NCBI GenBank assembly: GCA_002410555.1
Contig: DHSR01000047.1
Span: 1 to 64,000 of the forward strand
Direction of reading: 5' to 3'
From: Bacteroidales bacterium UBA5281
Lineage (GTDB): Bacteria > Bacteroidota > Bacteroidia > Bacteroidales > Lentimicrobiaceae
DNA: 64,000 nt
Part shown: piece after piece, positions 54,115 to 63,008 of the stretch
How the letters are laid out: each line of letters starts with the position of its first letter
Numbering within the stretch: position 1 is the stretch's first letter
Notes under the pieces: model-generated
Databases searched by the model: none
What the model saw: the letters and a program-made list of their open reading frames with translations, nothing else
Told to the model about the DNA's origin: nothing
Made by a program: the position numbers and the translations under genes

Positions 54115-56364
54115 ATGAAAAACCTGCTGAAAATCCTTTCAACCGCTTTGCTGATGTTCAGCACTGCCCTTTTACCAGCGCAAACCGCCAAGCTCGACAG
54201 TCTCGACCGCCTCATCAGCAAAGAAACCGATGCGAAAGCGCGCATCAATCACATGCTCGAAAAAGCGGATTTGCTGGCCATCATTAACCTCGATTCGGCC
54301 ATAAAGTTCAACCTGAAAATACTGGAAGAATCAAAGCGGATAAACTATAAGCTCGGGCAAGAGGAAGTAAGGTCAAAGTTAGTTCACACCTATTCCTACC
54401 AGGGTAATTCAAAAGCAGCACTCGAACAATTGGGCGAATTCAAGCAGTTGGCAGAGCAAATGAAGGATTCCGGCACTTTTGCCAATTATTATAATACCGC
54501 CGGCTTGTATTACGGAATGCAGAGCAAATATGATTCGTCCATCTATTTTTATGAAAAGGCCATTCCGCTATATGAAAAAATCGGTAACCGGATGCGCACG
54601 GGGCAGGGTGCTTCTAACCTGGCCATTGCCTATCAACAGCAATCCAACTATTCGAAGGCGCTGTTTTATCAGCAGAAAGCGCTTAAAATTCAGGAAGAAG
54701 ACGGAAATCTTTCAAGCATGGCTTATACATTGGTGAATATGGCCAATACCTACCAGAATATGGGCGACAATCAGCGGGCCGAAAGCTATTTTCTTAAGAC
54801 CATTGATTTGGCGAAGCAAGAACAATTGAGCAATGTTGAATTATATGCCTATACCAATCTATCAAGCATGTTTCTCGATATGTTTCAATGGCAAAAAGCT
54901 TATGATTATGGCATGGAAGCGGCAAAACTGGGTGGGGAAATGGGCGATAAAGGCATACAGGCGGCCAGTTTCTCAAAGGCTGCGCTGGCCAAATCCCGTC
55001 AGAATGAACACGAGGAAGCGCTGGAGCTATCCAAACGCGCCATTGCCCTGGCCGATTCTGTGAACCAACCCTTTATTATTCAGCAAGCCTATTCAGCTAT
55101 GGGTTTTGTGTTGAAGTCGCAAAAAAAATGGAAAGCAGCCATTCCGTTTTATGAAAAAGCACTGGCTTCGCTCAAAGATGCCGACCTTTTTATTGAAGAA
55201 ACCGGTAGCCTTTTCAGGGAACTGTCGGAATGTTATGAGCAAACCGGCAATCCTGTAAAAGCCCTCGAAATGTACAAGCAATACACGGTAATTGCCGACT
55301 CGGTGCACAGCAGGGACAATATTCAAAAGGCCACAGAGCTGACCATGAATTATGAGTTTAAAAAAAAGGAGCAGGCTGAAAAAGTTAAACAGGATGCCAA
55401 AGACGAGCTTAACCGTACCCGCATGATTGGTCTGGGTAGCGGACTGTTTCTCTCGTTAATCATCATTATAGGTGCAGCCATAGGGTACCGTGGAAAACAG
55501 CGTGCCAATACCCTGCTTATACAACAAAAAGCAGAAATTGAAACCGCATTGGTCCGCTTGAAGGAAGCGCAATCACAGCTCATCCAATCGGAAAAAATGG
55601 CTTCATTGGGAGAACTGACCGCCGGAATTGCCCACGAAATACAGAATCCGTTGAACTTTGTGAATAACTTTTCGGAAGTAAGTACTGAATTGATTGATGA
55701 ACTGAATGAAGAGTTGGCTTCCGGAAAAAAAGATTCAGCCCTGGAAATTGCGCAAGAAATACGTAACAATCTTGAAAAAATCACCCATCACGGAAAAAGA
55801 GCCGATGGCATAGTGAAAGGAATGCTCCAGCACAGCCGCCGGAGTAGTGGCGAAAAAGTGCCCACGGATATCAACACCCTTGCGGATGAATACCTCCGCC
55901 TGGCTTATCATGGAATGCGGGCTAAGAACAACACATTTAATGTTACCATGAAAACCGATTTCGATCCCACAATAGATAAAGTGAATGTGGTGCCACAGGA
56001 TATTGGCCGGGCCATACTCAATCTGATCAACAATGCATTTTATGCCGTGGCCGAAAAAGGCAAATCAGCTAAGGTAACCGGCAAGGTATTCGAACCGTTG
56101 GTTAGCCTGAGTACAAAAATGAAGGACAATACTGTTGAAATCCGGGTAACCGACAACGGAACGGGCATTCCGGAAATGATAAGAGATAAAATCTTTCAAC
56201 CCTTTTTCACCACCAAACCAACCGGACAAGGCACCGGACTTGGATTAAGTTTGAGCTATGATATTATAACCAAAGGGTATGGCGGTGAATTGCTTGCGAA
56301 TAACCTGGAAGCCGGCGGCACGGAGTTTATTGTCAGGTTTCCGGCCAAACAAAACCAGGATTAA
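54115..56364 (+). CDS. TPR-sensor histidine kinase
   Basis: A 749-residue kinase. Signal peptide MKNLLKILSTALLMFSTALLPAQ, then a periplasmic TPR array (about residues 85-400; NYYNTAGLYYGMQSKYDSSIYFYEKAI, GASNLAIAYQQQSNYSKALFYQQKAL and others), a membrane helix near 437-460 (GLGSGLFLSLIIIIGAAIGY), a coiled coil, and a kinase core with AGIAHEIQNPLNFVNN (His at about 507), NLINNAFYAV, DNGTGIP and GTGLGLSLS. No receiver or DNA-binding domain. It is the first of a tandem kinase cluster, 5 nt before the next gene. Confidence 0.9.
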   Translation: MKNLLKILSTALLMFSTALLPAQTAKLDSLDRLISKETDAKARINHMLEKADLLAIINLDSAIKFNLKILEESKRINYKLGQEEVRSKLVHTYSYQGNSKAALEQLGEFKQLAEQMKDSGTFANYYNTAGLYYGMQSKYDSSIYFYEKAIPLYEKIGNRMRTGQGASNLAIAYQQQSNYSKALFYQQKALKIQEEDGNLSSMAYTLVNMANTYQNMGDNQRAESYFLKTIDLAKQEQLSNVELYAYTNLSSMFLDMFQWQKAYDYGMEAAKLGGEMGDKGIQAASFSKAALAKSRQNEHEEALELSKRAIALADSVNQPFIIQQAYSAMGFVLKSQKKWKAAIPFYEKALASLKDADLFIEETGSLFRELSECYEQTGNPVKALEMYKQYTVIADSVHSRDNIQKATELTMNYEFKKKEQAEKVKQDAKDELNRTRMIGLGSGLFLSLIIIIGAAIGYRGKQRANTLLIQQKAEIETALVRLKEAQSQLIQSEKMASLGELTAGIAHEIQNPLNFVNNFSEVSTELIDELNEELASGKKDSALEIAQEIRNNLEKITHHGKRADGIVKGMLQHSRRSSGEKVPTDINTLADEYLRLAYHGMRAKNNTFNVTMKTDFDPTIDKVNVVPQDIGRAILNLINNAFYAVAEKGKSAKVTGKVFEPLVSLSTKMKDNTVEIRVTDNGTGIPEMIRDKIFQPFFTTKPTGQGTGLGLSLSYDIITKGYGGELLANNLEAGGTEFIVRFPAKQNQD

Positions 56365-56369
56365 GATCA

Positions 56370-59300
56370 ATGGTGAACCCCGGCGTCATACATCCATTTT
56401 GTCTCATCAGTTTGCTGGTTATTTTACTAACTGCCTGTAAGCCTGATGGGAATACATTAAAACCGGATGCATTTCATCAAAAAGACTCCATAAAAGCTCC
56501 CAGGCTTGTGGAAGCGGGGAAACCTCTGGTGTATGCACTGGACTCCATGCCGCCACCAAAAGCAATCCGTCTTTCAGCCCAACCCAGTCCACTCGCTTTT
56601 TCAGCCGGATTTAAGGTAAACATGTCCAATTTTAACACAGAACATGGCCTGGCTTTAAGCAGTATTTTATGTGGATTTAAAGATAAGGCCGGCAACCTGT
56701 GGTTTGGCACCTCGGGCAATGGTGTAAGTAAATACAACGGTCAGACTTTTACCAACTTTACCTCTAACCACGGTTTGATCCATAATCTGATAAATTCTAT
56801 TACAGAGGACAGCCAGGGTAACATCTGGTTTGCAACCTATGGAGGCGTAAGTAAATATGATGGCAAAGGATTTCAGAATTTTACCATCAAACAGGGACTT
56901 GCCGATAATGACAATAAACACGTAAAAGAAGATAGTGGTGGCAACCTCTGGTTTTCATCACAGAATGGCATTTCAAAGCTTCTGTGGGAAGACAGACTTA
57001 AAGGAAACATGAAGTTTGTAAATTATGGGCAAATGGATGGCCTTCCGGGCAGATATGTTGGCGATATTTTTGAAGACAGCCGGGGCAATCTTTGGTTTGG
57101 AACAAATTATGGGATATGCCTTTACGATACATTGGCCGAAGCCCGTGGAGACAAAGCTTTTATTCATTATCCCCTTAGCCCTGAAGGGGAAATGGTTTAT
57201 ACCATTGTGGAGGATAAAAATGGTTTGCTCTGGATTGGTACCGACAGGGGCGTGCTGCGGATTGATCCCTCAACAATCGGACAACCAGAAGAAAGCGGTA
57301 CATTTTTTACAACTGATAATGGATTGATAAACAACAACATAAAAAGCAGCGGAGTTGACCGCGAAGGCAATGTATGGTTTGGCACCAATTCGGGCTTATC
57401 CGAATACCGGATGGCCGATGCTGTTTTTGTAAATTACACCCTGGCACAGGGCCTGGCCAACAATCAGGTTCACAGCATTACACTTGACGACGAAGGCTGT
57501 CTGTGGTTTGGCACTCTGGGGGGCGGGCTTAACCGGTACGATGGACGGAGCGTTTTGGGTAATGATAACAACCAGGGTCTGCAGGGCAATAGCATATTGG
57601 CCATAACCCAGGATAAAACAGGCAAACTGTGGTTTTGCACCGGTGGCGGAGGCATGATCAGCTATGAGGCCAATGATTATCCCGAAAAGTTGAAATACTT
57701 TGTAAATTATACTTCCCGGCAGGGATTCCCTGATGATTATGCTTTTGCAATAATAACGGACAAAGCAGGCAGATTATGGTTTAGCGCCGAGGGCGGTGTG
57801 GGCAGTTTCGATGGCAAAACGTTGATCAACTATTCTACGACTCAGGGTTTGATTTGTAATAATGTAGTGAGCCTGGACGAGGACAGTAAAAACCGGCTGT
57901 GGATAGGTACGTACGAAAATGGAATTAGTGTATTTGATGGTAAATCATTCAGCAATTATACCACTCAGCAGGGTCTGGTACACAATACAGTCTGGAGTTT
58001 TTATGAAGATGAAAAAGGAAATGTTTGGATGGCCACGCGTGGCGGCCTTAGCCTGTTTGATGGAAAAACATTTAAAAATTTCACCAGAGCCCAGGGACTG
58101 ACCGATAATAAACTTTCCTACGTAACGGAGGATAAAAACGGCAATATCCTTATCGGAAGCTGGGGCGGCGGGGTTTCGGTTATCCGGAAGCAAATGGTTG
58201 ACAAACTCACCTCAGGGGCAATTCTCCCGAAAGGTGAAGCCATTTTTGAAAATTTCACCACCAACGAGGGGCTGGCCAATGATGTGGTGTATGGCATTAT
58301 TGAAGATCAGCAGGGCAATGTCTTTATTGGTACCAGCAATGGGTTTACAGTACTCAAAGGAGGCATAGGCCCGCCGGGAGAAAATATCGCCAAAAATGGC
58401 ATTGAATATTTTAACCAAAAAACCGGCTATCCCATCCGTGACATCAGTAATAATTATTCCATGTATCTTGACAACAATAGCATTCTGTGGGCCGGAACAG
58501 GGGATAAACTGGTGCGTTTTGATTACAAAAACGTGATCAGAAATACCCAGCCTCCTAAAGTGGTGATTCATGATGTAAGGGTGAACAATAAGCCCATTAG
58601 TTGGGAAACTTTATTCTACGCGCGGAAGTCGGATTCTGCCAAAGACGGTGAGCCTTATGCAGTACCGGCTTATTTTTCCAGCGAATTGAACGTGTATGGC
58701 CGCAAGCTTGGCCACCTGGAACGGGATACACTGATAGCGCAGTTTAAGGATATTGAATTTACTAAAGTGCAGGCTTTTACCGGCATACCCGAAAACCTGG
58801 TGTTGCCTTATGCATACAACAATATCAGCTTTGATTTTACCGGTATAGAAACCGCCCGCCCCTTTATGGTGCAATATCAATACCTGCTCGAAGGTTATGA
58901 TGAGCAGTGGAGCCCGGTTAGCGAAAAATCCACGGCAAATTTCGGAAACATTTCGGAAGGGAACTACACGTTCAGGGTTAAAGCCCGAAGCCCCGAAGGC
59001 ATATGGAGCGAGCCGGTTGCTTTTCAGTTTAAAGTGTTGCCCCCGTTTTATCGTTCATGGATGGCTTACCTGTTTTATGTTCTTTTGCTTATAATGGGTA
59101 TTTTCGCAGTGGACCGTTTTCAGCGCAGACGATTGATTGCCCGGGAACGCCAGCGGGCCATGAAATTGGAATTGGCTCAGGCCAAAGAAATTGAAAAAGC
59201 CTACACCGAGTTGAAATCCACCCAGGCACAACTTATACAGAGCGAAAAAATGGCTTCACTGGGTGAACTGGCTGCCGGCATTGCCCACGAAATTCAAAAT

Positions 59301-59993
59301 CCGCTGAACTTTGTCAATAACTTTTCTGAAGTGAGTAAGGAGTTGCTTGGTGAAGTAAAAGATGAACTGGCCGTTGGCAATGCTCTGTTGGCTAACGAAA
59401 TTCTAAAAGATATTCAGGGAAACCTCGAAAAGATTAATCACCACGGCAAACGCGCCGATGCCATCATCAAAGGCATGCTCCAGCATAGTCGAAGGAATAC
59501 GGGTTCAAAAGAACCTACCGACATCAATGCGCTGGTTGATGAATATTTCAAGCTGGCTTTTCATGGATTGCGGGCCAGAGACAAATCCTTCAATGCATTT
59601 ATGGAAACCGACCTGGATGAAAGCATCGGAAAAATCAATATCATTCCACAGGAAATCGGGCGGGTGGTACTGAACCTCATCACCAATGCATTTTATGCTG
59701 TGAATGAGCGCAAAAAACAGTCAACTGCCGGTTACCAGCCCACCGTTTGGCTGCGCACCCGGCAGTTGAACGGGCAGGTTAAAGTGGAGGTGGCCGACAA
59801 TGGAAATGGCATCCCTGAAAAGGATAAAGAGAAAATCTTCCAGCCCTTTTTTACCACCAAACCTGCCGGAGAAGGCACCGGGTTGGGGTTGAGCCTGAGT
59901 TACGATATTGTTAAAGGGCATGGTGGTGAATTATTATTAGAAACCAAAGAAGGGAAGGGAACCACCATCAGCATTATTTTACCCGTAAATTGA
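56370..59993 (+). CDS. Two-component-propeller histidine kinase (lipoprotein-type N-terminus)
   Basis: A 1207-residue kinase. The N-terminus (LISLLVILLTACKPDG) has a lipobox-like Cys. Residues about 70-730 are two-component regulator propeller repeats, each with a D-x-x-G-N-x-W-F-G-T motif (at least ten clear), usually building two beta-propellers that sense polysaccharide-like ligands. Then a Y_Y_Y domain (about 800-885), a membrane helix near 898-917, a coiled coil, and HisKA with AGIAHEIQNPLNFVNN (His at about 973), NLITNAFYAV, DNGNGIP and GTGLGLSLS. Unlike SusR-type hybrids it has no receiver or AraC domain. Combined lipidation and a later membrane helix would be unusual; the Cys may simply be part of a signal peptide. 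Confidence 0.9.
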   Translation: MVNPGVIHPFCLISLLVILLTACKPDGNTLKPDAFHQKDSIKAPRLVEAGKPLVYALDSMPPPKAIRLSAQPSPLAFSAGFKVNMSNFNTEHGLALSSILCGFKDKAGNLWFGTSGNGVSKYNGQTFTNFTSNHGLIHNLINSITEDSQGNIWFATYGGVSKYDGKGFQNFTIKQGLADNDNKHVKEDSGGNLWFSSQNGISKLLWEDRLKGNMKFVNYGQMDGLPGRYVGDIFEDSRGNLWFGTNYGICLYDTLAEARGDKAFIHYPLSPEGEMVYTIVEDKNGLLWIGTDRGVLRIDPSTIGQPEESGTFFTTDNGLINNNIKSSGVDREGNVWFGTNSGLSEYRMADAVFVNYTLAQGLANNQVHSITLDDEGCLWFGTLGGGLNRYDGRSVLGNDNNQGLQGNSILAITQDKTGKLWFCTGGGGMISYEANDYPEKLKYFVNYTSRQGFPDDYAFAIITDKAGRLWFSAEGGVGSFDGKTLINYSTTQGLICNNVVSLDEDSKNRLWIGTYENGISVFDGKSFSNYTTQQGLVHNTVWSFYEDEKGNVWMATRGGLSLFDGKTFKNFTRAQGLTDNKLSYVTEDKNGNILIGSWGGGVSVIRKQMVDKLTSGAILPKGEAIFENFTTNEGLANDVVYGIIEDQQGNVFIGTSNGFTVLKGGIGPPGENIAKNGIEYFNQKTGYPIRDISNNYSMYLDNNSILWAGTGDKLVRFDYKNVIRNTQPPKVVIHDVRVNNKPISWETLFYARKSDSAKDGEPYAVPAYFSSELNVYGRKLGHLERDTLIAQFKDIEFTKVQAFTGIPENLVLPYAYNNISFDFTGIETARPFMVQYQYLLEGYDEQWSPVSEKSTANFGNISEGNYTFRVKARSPEGIWSEPVAFQFKVLPPFYRSWMAYLFYVLLLIMGIFAVDRFQRRRLIARERQRAMKLELAQAKEIEKAYTELKSTQAQLIQSEKMASLGELAAGIAHEIQNPLNFVNNFSEVSKELLGEVKDELAVGNALLANEILKDIQGNLEKINHHGKRADAIIKGMLQHSRRNTGSKEPTDINALVDEYFKLAFHGLRARDKSFNAFMETDLDESIGKINIIPQEIGRVVLNLITNAFYAVNERKKQSTAGYQPTVWLRTRQLNGQVKVEVADNGNGIPEKDKEKIFQPFFTTKPAGEGTGLGLSLSYDIVKGHGGELLLETKEGKGTTISIILPVN

Positions 59994-59998
59994 CAAGG

Positions 59999-62900
59999 AT
60001 GCATTCAAAAAAACATCAGGAACAAGAGATTAAAAAATTGCTCCACACCTATTGGAACAGTTATTTATCAGGCGATTTAAACACCTGGGCATCTTTTTTG
60101 CCGGATAATTACCGGAATATCGGAACTACACAGCAAGAAATACTGAATAGCAAACAGGAAGCCATAAATTACACCCGTTCGGTTATTCATCAAGTGGCTG
60201 GTACGGTTGAAATGAGGAATAAAACTACCGACATCTTTCCCATTCAGCCCTACGTTATGGCCCATGAATTTGCCGACCTGTATATAAAAAATGGTGATGA
60301 ACGTACATTTTATGCAAAACTCAGGGTAACGACGCTGCTTCAACAAACAAATGAAGGATGGAAAATTTTGCACCAGCATGGCTCCATTCCCGATATGCTG
60401 GCCCTGACTGATGAGTCCATCGCGTTTGAGAAAGTAACTTCAGAAAATATCGCCCTGCGCGATGCAGTGAAAAGGCGTACCATTGAACTGGAAGATAAAA
60501 ACCGGGAGCTTCTGATTGAAGCATCTCTCGAAAAAGTAAGGGTGATTGCATTGTCAATGAAGCGTCCGGCTGATATGATAGGAGTATGCCGCGCAATTTC
60601 CGAACAGATGCAGGCTCATGGCATTGAGGCTATACGCAATGTGCAAACAGCCCTGATTGATGACAAAAGTGATACCTATATCAATTATCAGTATTTTACG
60701 GCTTATGGCGAAGGCACCATTGAGGAAGCGAAATACAATAAGCATCCTAAAGTTCTTGAGATGGTGCAGAAAATGCAGCAATCGGAAGATGCCTTCTTTG
60801 TCATAGATTTTGAGGGTGCCGCTCTGGAAGAATTCAGGCAGTATCGCAAAGAGGATAAGCAGTTTCCGGATCCCGTACTGGATACCTCTTCATCGTTACA
60901 CTACTATTTTTATGCCATTGGCGGTGGCTGGCTGGGCTTGTCAACCTACAAACCGCTGCCCGATGCGGGCCTTGATATGTTCCGGCGCTTTCACAAGGCC
61001 TTCGGACTGGCTTATCGCCGGTTCTTGGATATTGAACATGCCGAAGCACTCGCCAGGGAAGCACAGATTGAAACTGCCCTGGAAAGGATCAGGGCAAGAA
61101 GTATGGCAATGCAGAGCACTTCAGAACTTCAGGATATTGTCAACCTTGTTGCCCGGCAATTGCATAAGATGGAAATGGACATAACCGGAGTTTTCATAGC
61201 AATCAATAATAGGTCAGATAATAAAGAGTTTACCTTTTGGGGATCATCAGGTGTAGCTGAAACCTATGTAAAAAGAGCATCTATTCCTTTTCTGGATCGG
61301 CCGATATATACCGTTCTGAAGGAGCTTACCCAAAACAGCGAAGGGTTTTTTGTTGAGGAATATACCCATGAAGAAAAGATAGAATTCTTCGAACACATGT
61401 TTAAATTTCCGCCTTACAATTCATCTACCGCTGAATGGAAGAAGGAGGTATTGTCCCGTGAAGGTGGTTATACAAGGTCTGTTTCAATATCCCATTACAC
61501 CACTATATTCGTCGTGAACCACCATGGCAGAAAGTTATCTGACGCGGATAATGAAATCCTCAGGCGGTTTGGGAAGGTTTTTGAACATAGTTACGTCAGG
61601 TTTCTTGATCTGCAAAAGGCCGAAGCGCAAGCCCGGGAAACCGTCAAACAATCTTCTCTTGACCGGGTGCGCGGACAAATTTCGAGTATGCGTTCAACAG
61701 AAGACCTGAAACGCATAACCCCGCTTATCTGGCGTGAGCTTGAAATACTTGACGTGCCCTTTATCCGCTGTGGGCTGATTATTATGGATGAAGAGGCATT
61801 TAAGGTAGAAATTTACCTGACTACACCCGATGGCAACCCACTCGGAACAATGATTCTGCCCCTGGATTACAATGCTTTTATTGCTAAAACCTATGCCCAT
61901 TGGCGCAAAAAAAAGATTTATACCGAACACTGGACCAGCCGTCAGTTTGTTGCATGGACCAAGTCAATGTTAAAATACGGGCAAATCAAGGATCCAGGCA
62001 CATATCAGGGGACGGCCAGGCCACCGGAATCCCTTTACCTGCATTTTGTACCCTTCGGGCAGGGAATACTATATGTTGGCAATGTGGCCCCACTTGCTGA
62101 TGAAAAACTCTCACTCATTGAATCACTGGCTGAAACTTTTTCGGTGGCTTATGCCCGGTATGAAGACTTTGCAAAGCTGCGTAAAGCCAAAGAAGAGGTT
62201 GAACAGGCTTTGTCGGGCCTCAAAGCGACACAGGCACAACTTATACAGAGCGAAAAAATGGCTTCGCTGGGCGAACTGGCTGCCGGCATATCACATGAAA
62301 TACAAAATCCGTTGAATTTCGTGAATAATTTTTCGGAGGTGAGCAGGGAATTGATTTCTGAGGTTCAGCAGGAATTGGTGGGTGGCAACTATAAGCTGGC
62401 AAAAGAAATTCTTGATGATGTGGAGAACAATCTTGACAAGATCAACCATCATGGCAAGCGTGCCGATGCCATTGTAAAGGGCATGCTTCAGCACAGCCAA
62501 AGCAGTCCGGGCATCAAAGAGCCAACCGACATAAATGGCATAGCAGATGAATATTTCCGACTGGCCTTTCATGGCCTGCGGGCTAAGGATAAATCGTTTA
62601 ATGCCCTGATGGAGACCGGTTTTGACCCGGAAATTGGGAAAATCAACATTTTTGCCCAGGACATCAGCCGGGTAATCCTTAACCTGATTACCAATGCTTT
62701 TTATGCGGTTAACGTAAAAAGCAAACAAGCTGCGCCTGGCTACAAACCCACGGTTCGGGTTCAAACCAAAAGGACAAGTCATGGTGTGGAGTTGAAGGTT
62801 ACCGACAATGGCAATGGCATCCCTGAAAAGGAGCGGGAGAAAATATTTAACCCATTTTTTACCACCAAACCTTCCGGCGAAGGCACCGGATTAGGATTAA

Positions 62901-63001
62901 GCATGAGTTACGATATTGTGACCAAAGGACATGGTGGTAAACTGACAATGGAAACCACAGAAGGCGAAGGCACTACTTTTATTGTTTACTTACCAGACTA
63001 A
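59999..63001 (+). CDS. Soluble histidine kinase with NTF2-like and GAF-like sensors
   Basis: A 1000-residue kinase; ATG 59999 (6 nt after the upstream stop) is preferred to TTG 59990, which overlaps it. No signal or membrane segment. N-terminal NTF2/SnoaL-like domain (residues 1-135: LLHTYWNSYLSGDLNTWASFLPDNYRNIGT...TTLLQQTNEGWKILHQHGSIPD), then coiled coils of the Bacteroidota type ALERIRARSMAMQ separating three GAF-like domains, then the kinase: AGISHEIQNPLNFVNN (His at about 766), NLITNAFYAV, DNGNGIP and GTGLGLSMS. Ser replaces Ala before the phospho-accepting His. No receiver domain. Its core is a close paralog of the two upstream kinases. Confidence 0.87.
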   Translation: MHSKKHQEQEIKKLLHTYWNSYLSGDLNTWASFLPDNYRNIGTTQQEILNSKQEAINYTRSVIHQVAGTVEMRNKTTDIFPIQPYVMAHEFADLYIKNGDERTFYAKLRVTTLLQQTNEGWKILHQHGSIPDMLALTDESIAFEKVTSENIALRDAVKRRTIELEDKNRELLIEASLEKVRVIALSMKRPADMIGVCRAISEQMQAHGIEAIRNVQTALIDDKSDTYINYQYFTAYGEGTIEEAKYNKHPKVLEMVQKMQQSEDAFFVIDFEGAALEEFRQYRKEDKQFPDPVLDTSSSLHYYFYAIGGGWLGLSTYKPLPDAGLDMFRRFHKAFGLAYRRFLDIEHAEALAREAQIETALERIRARSMAMQSTSELQDIVNLVARQLHKMEMDITGVFIAINNRSDNKEFTFWGSSGVAETYVKRASIPFLDRPIYTVLKELTQNSEGFFVEEYTHEEKIEFFEHMFKFPPYNSSTAEWKKEVLSREGGYTRSVSISHYTTIFVVNHHGRKLSDADNEILRRFGKVFEHSYVRFLDLQKAEAQARETVKQSSLDRVRGQISSMRSTEDLKRITPLIWRELEILDVPFIRCGLIIMDEEAFKVEIYLTTPDGNPLGTMILPLDYNAFIAKTYAHWRKKKIYTEHWTSRQFVAWTKSMLKYGQIKDPGTYQGTARPPESLYLHFVPFGQGILYVGNVAPLADEKLSLIESLAETFSVAYARYEDFAKLRKAKEEVEQALSGLKATQAQLIQSEKMASLGELAAGISHEIQNPLNFVNNFSEVSRELISEVQQELVGGNYKLAKEILDDVENNLDKINHHGKRADAIVKGMLQHSQSSPGIKEPTDINGIADEYFRLAFHGLRAKDKSFNALMETGFDPEIGKINIFAQDISRVILNLITNAFYAVNVKSKQAAPGYKPTVRVQTKRTSHGVELKVTDNGNGIPEKEREKIFNPFFTTKPSGEGTGLGLSMSYDIVTKGHGGKLTMETTEGEGTTFIVYLPD

Positions 63002-63008
63002 CAATCAA

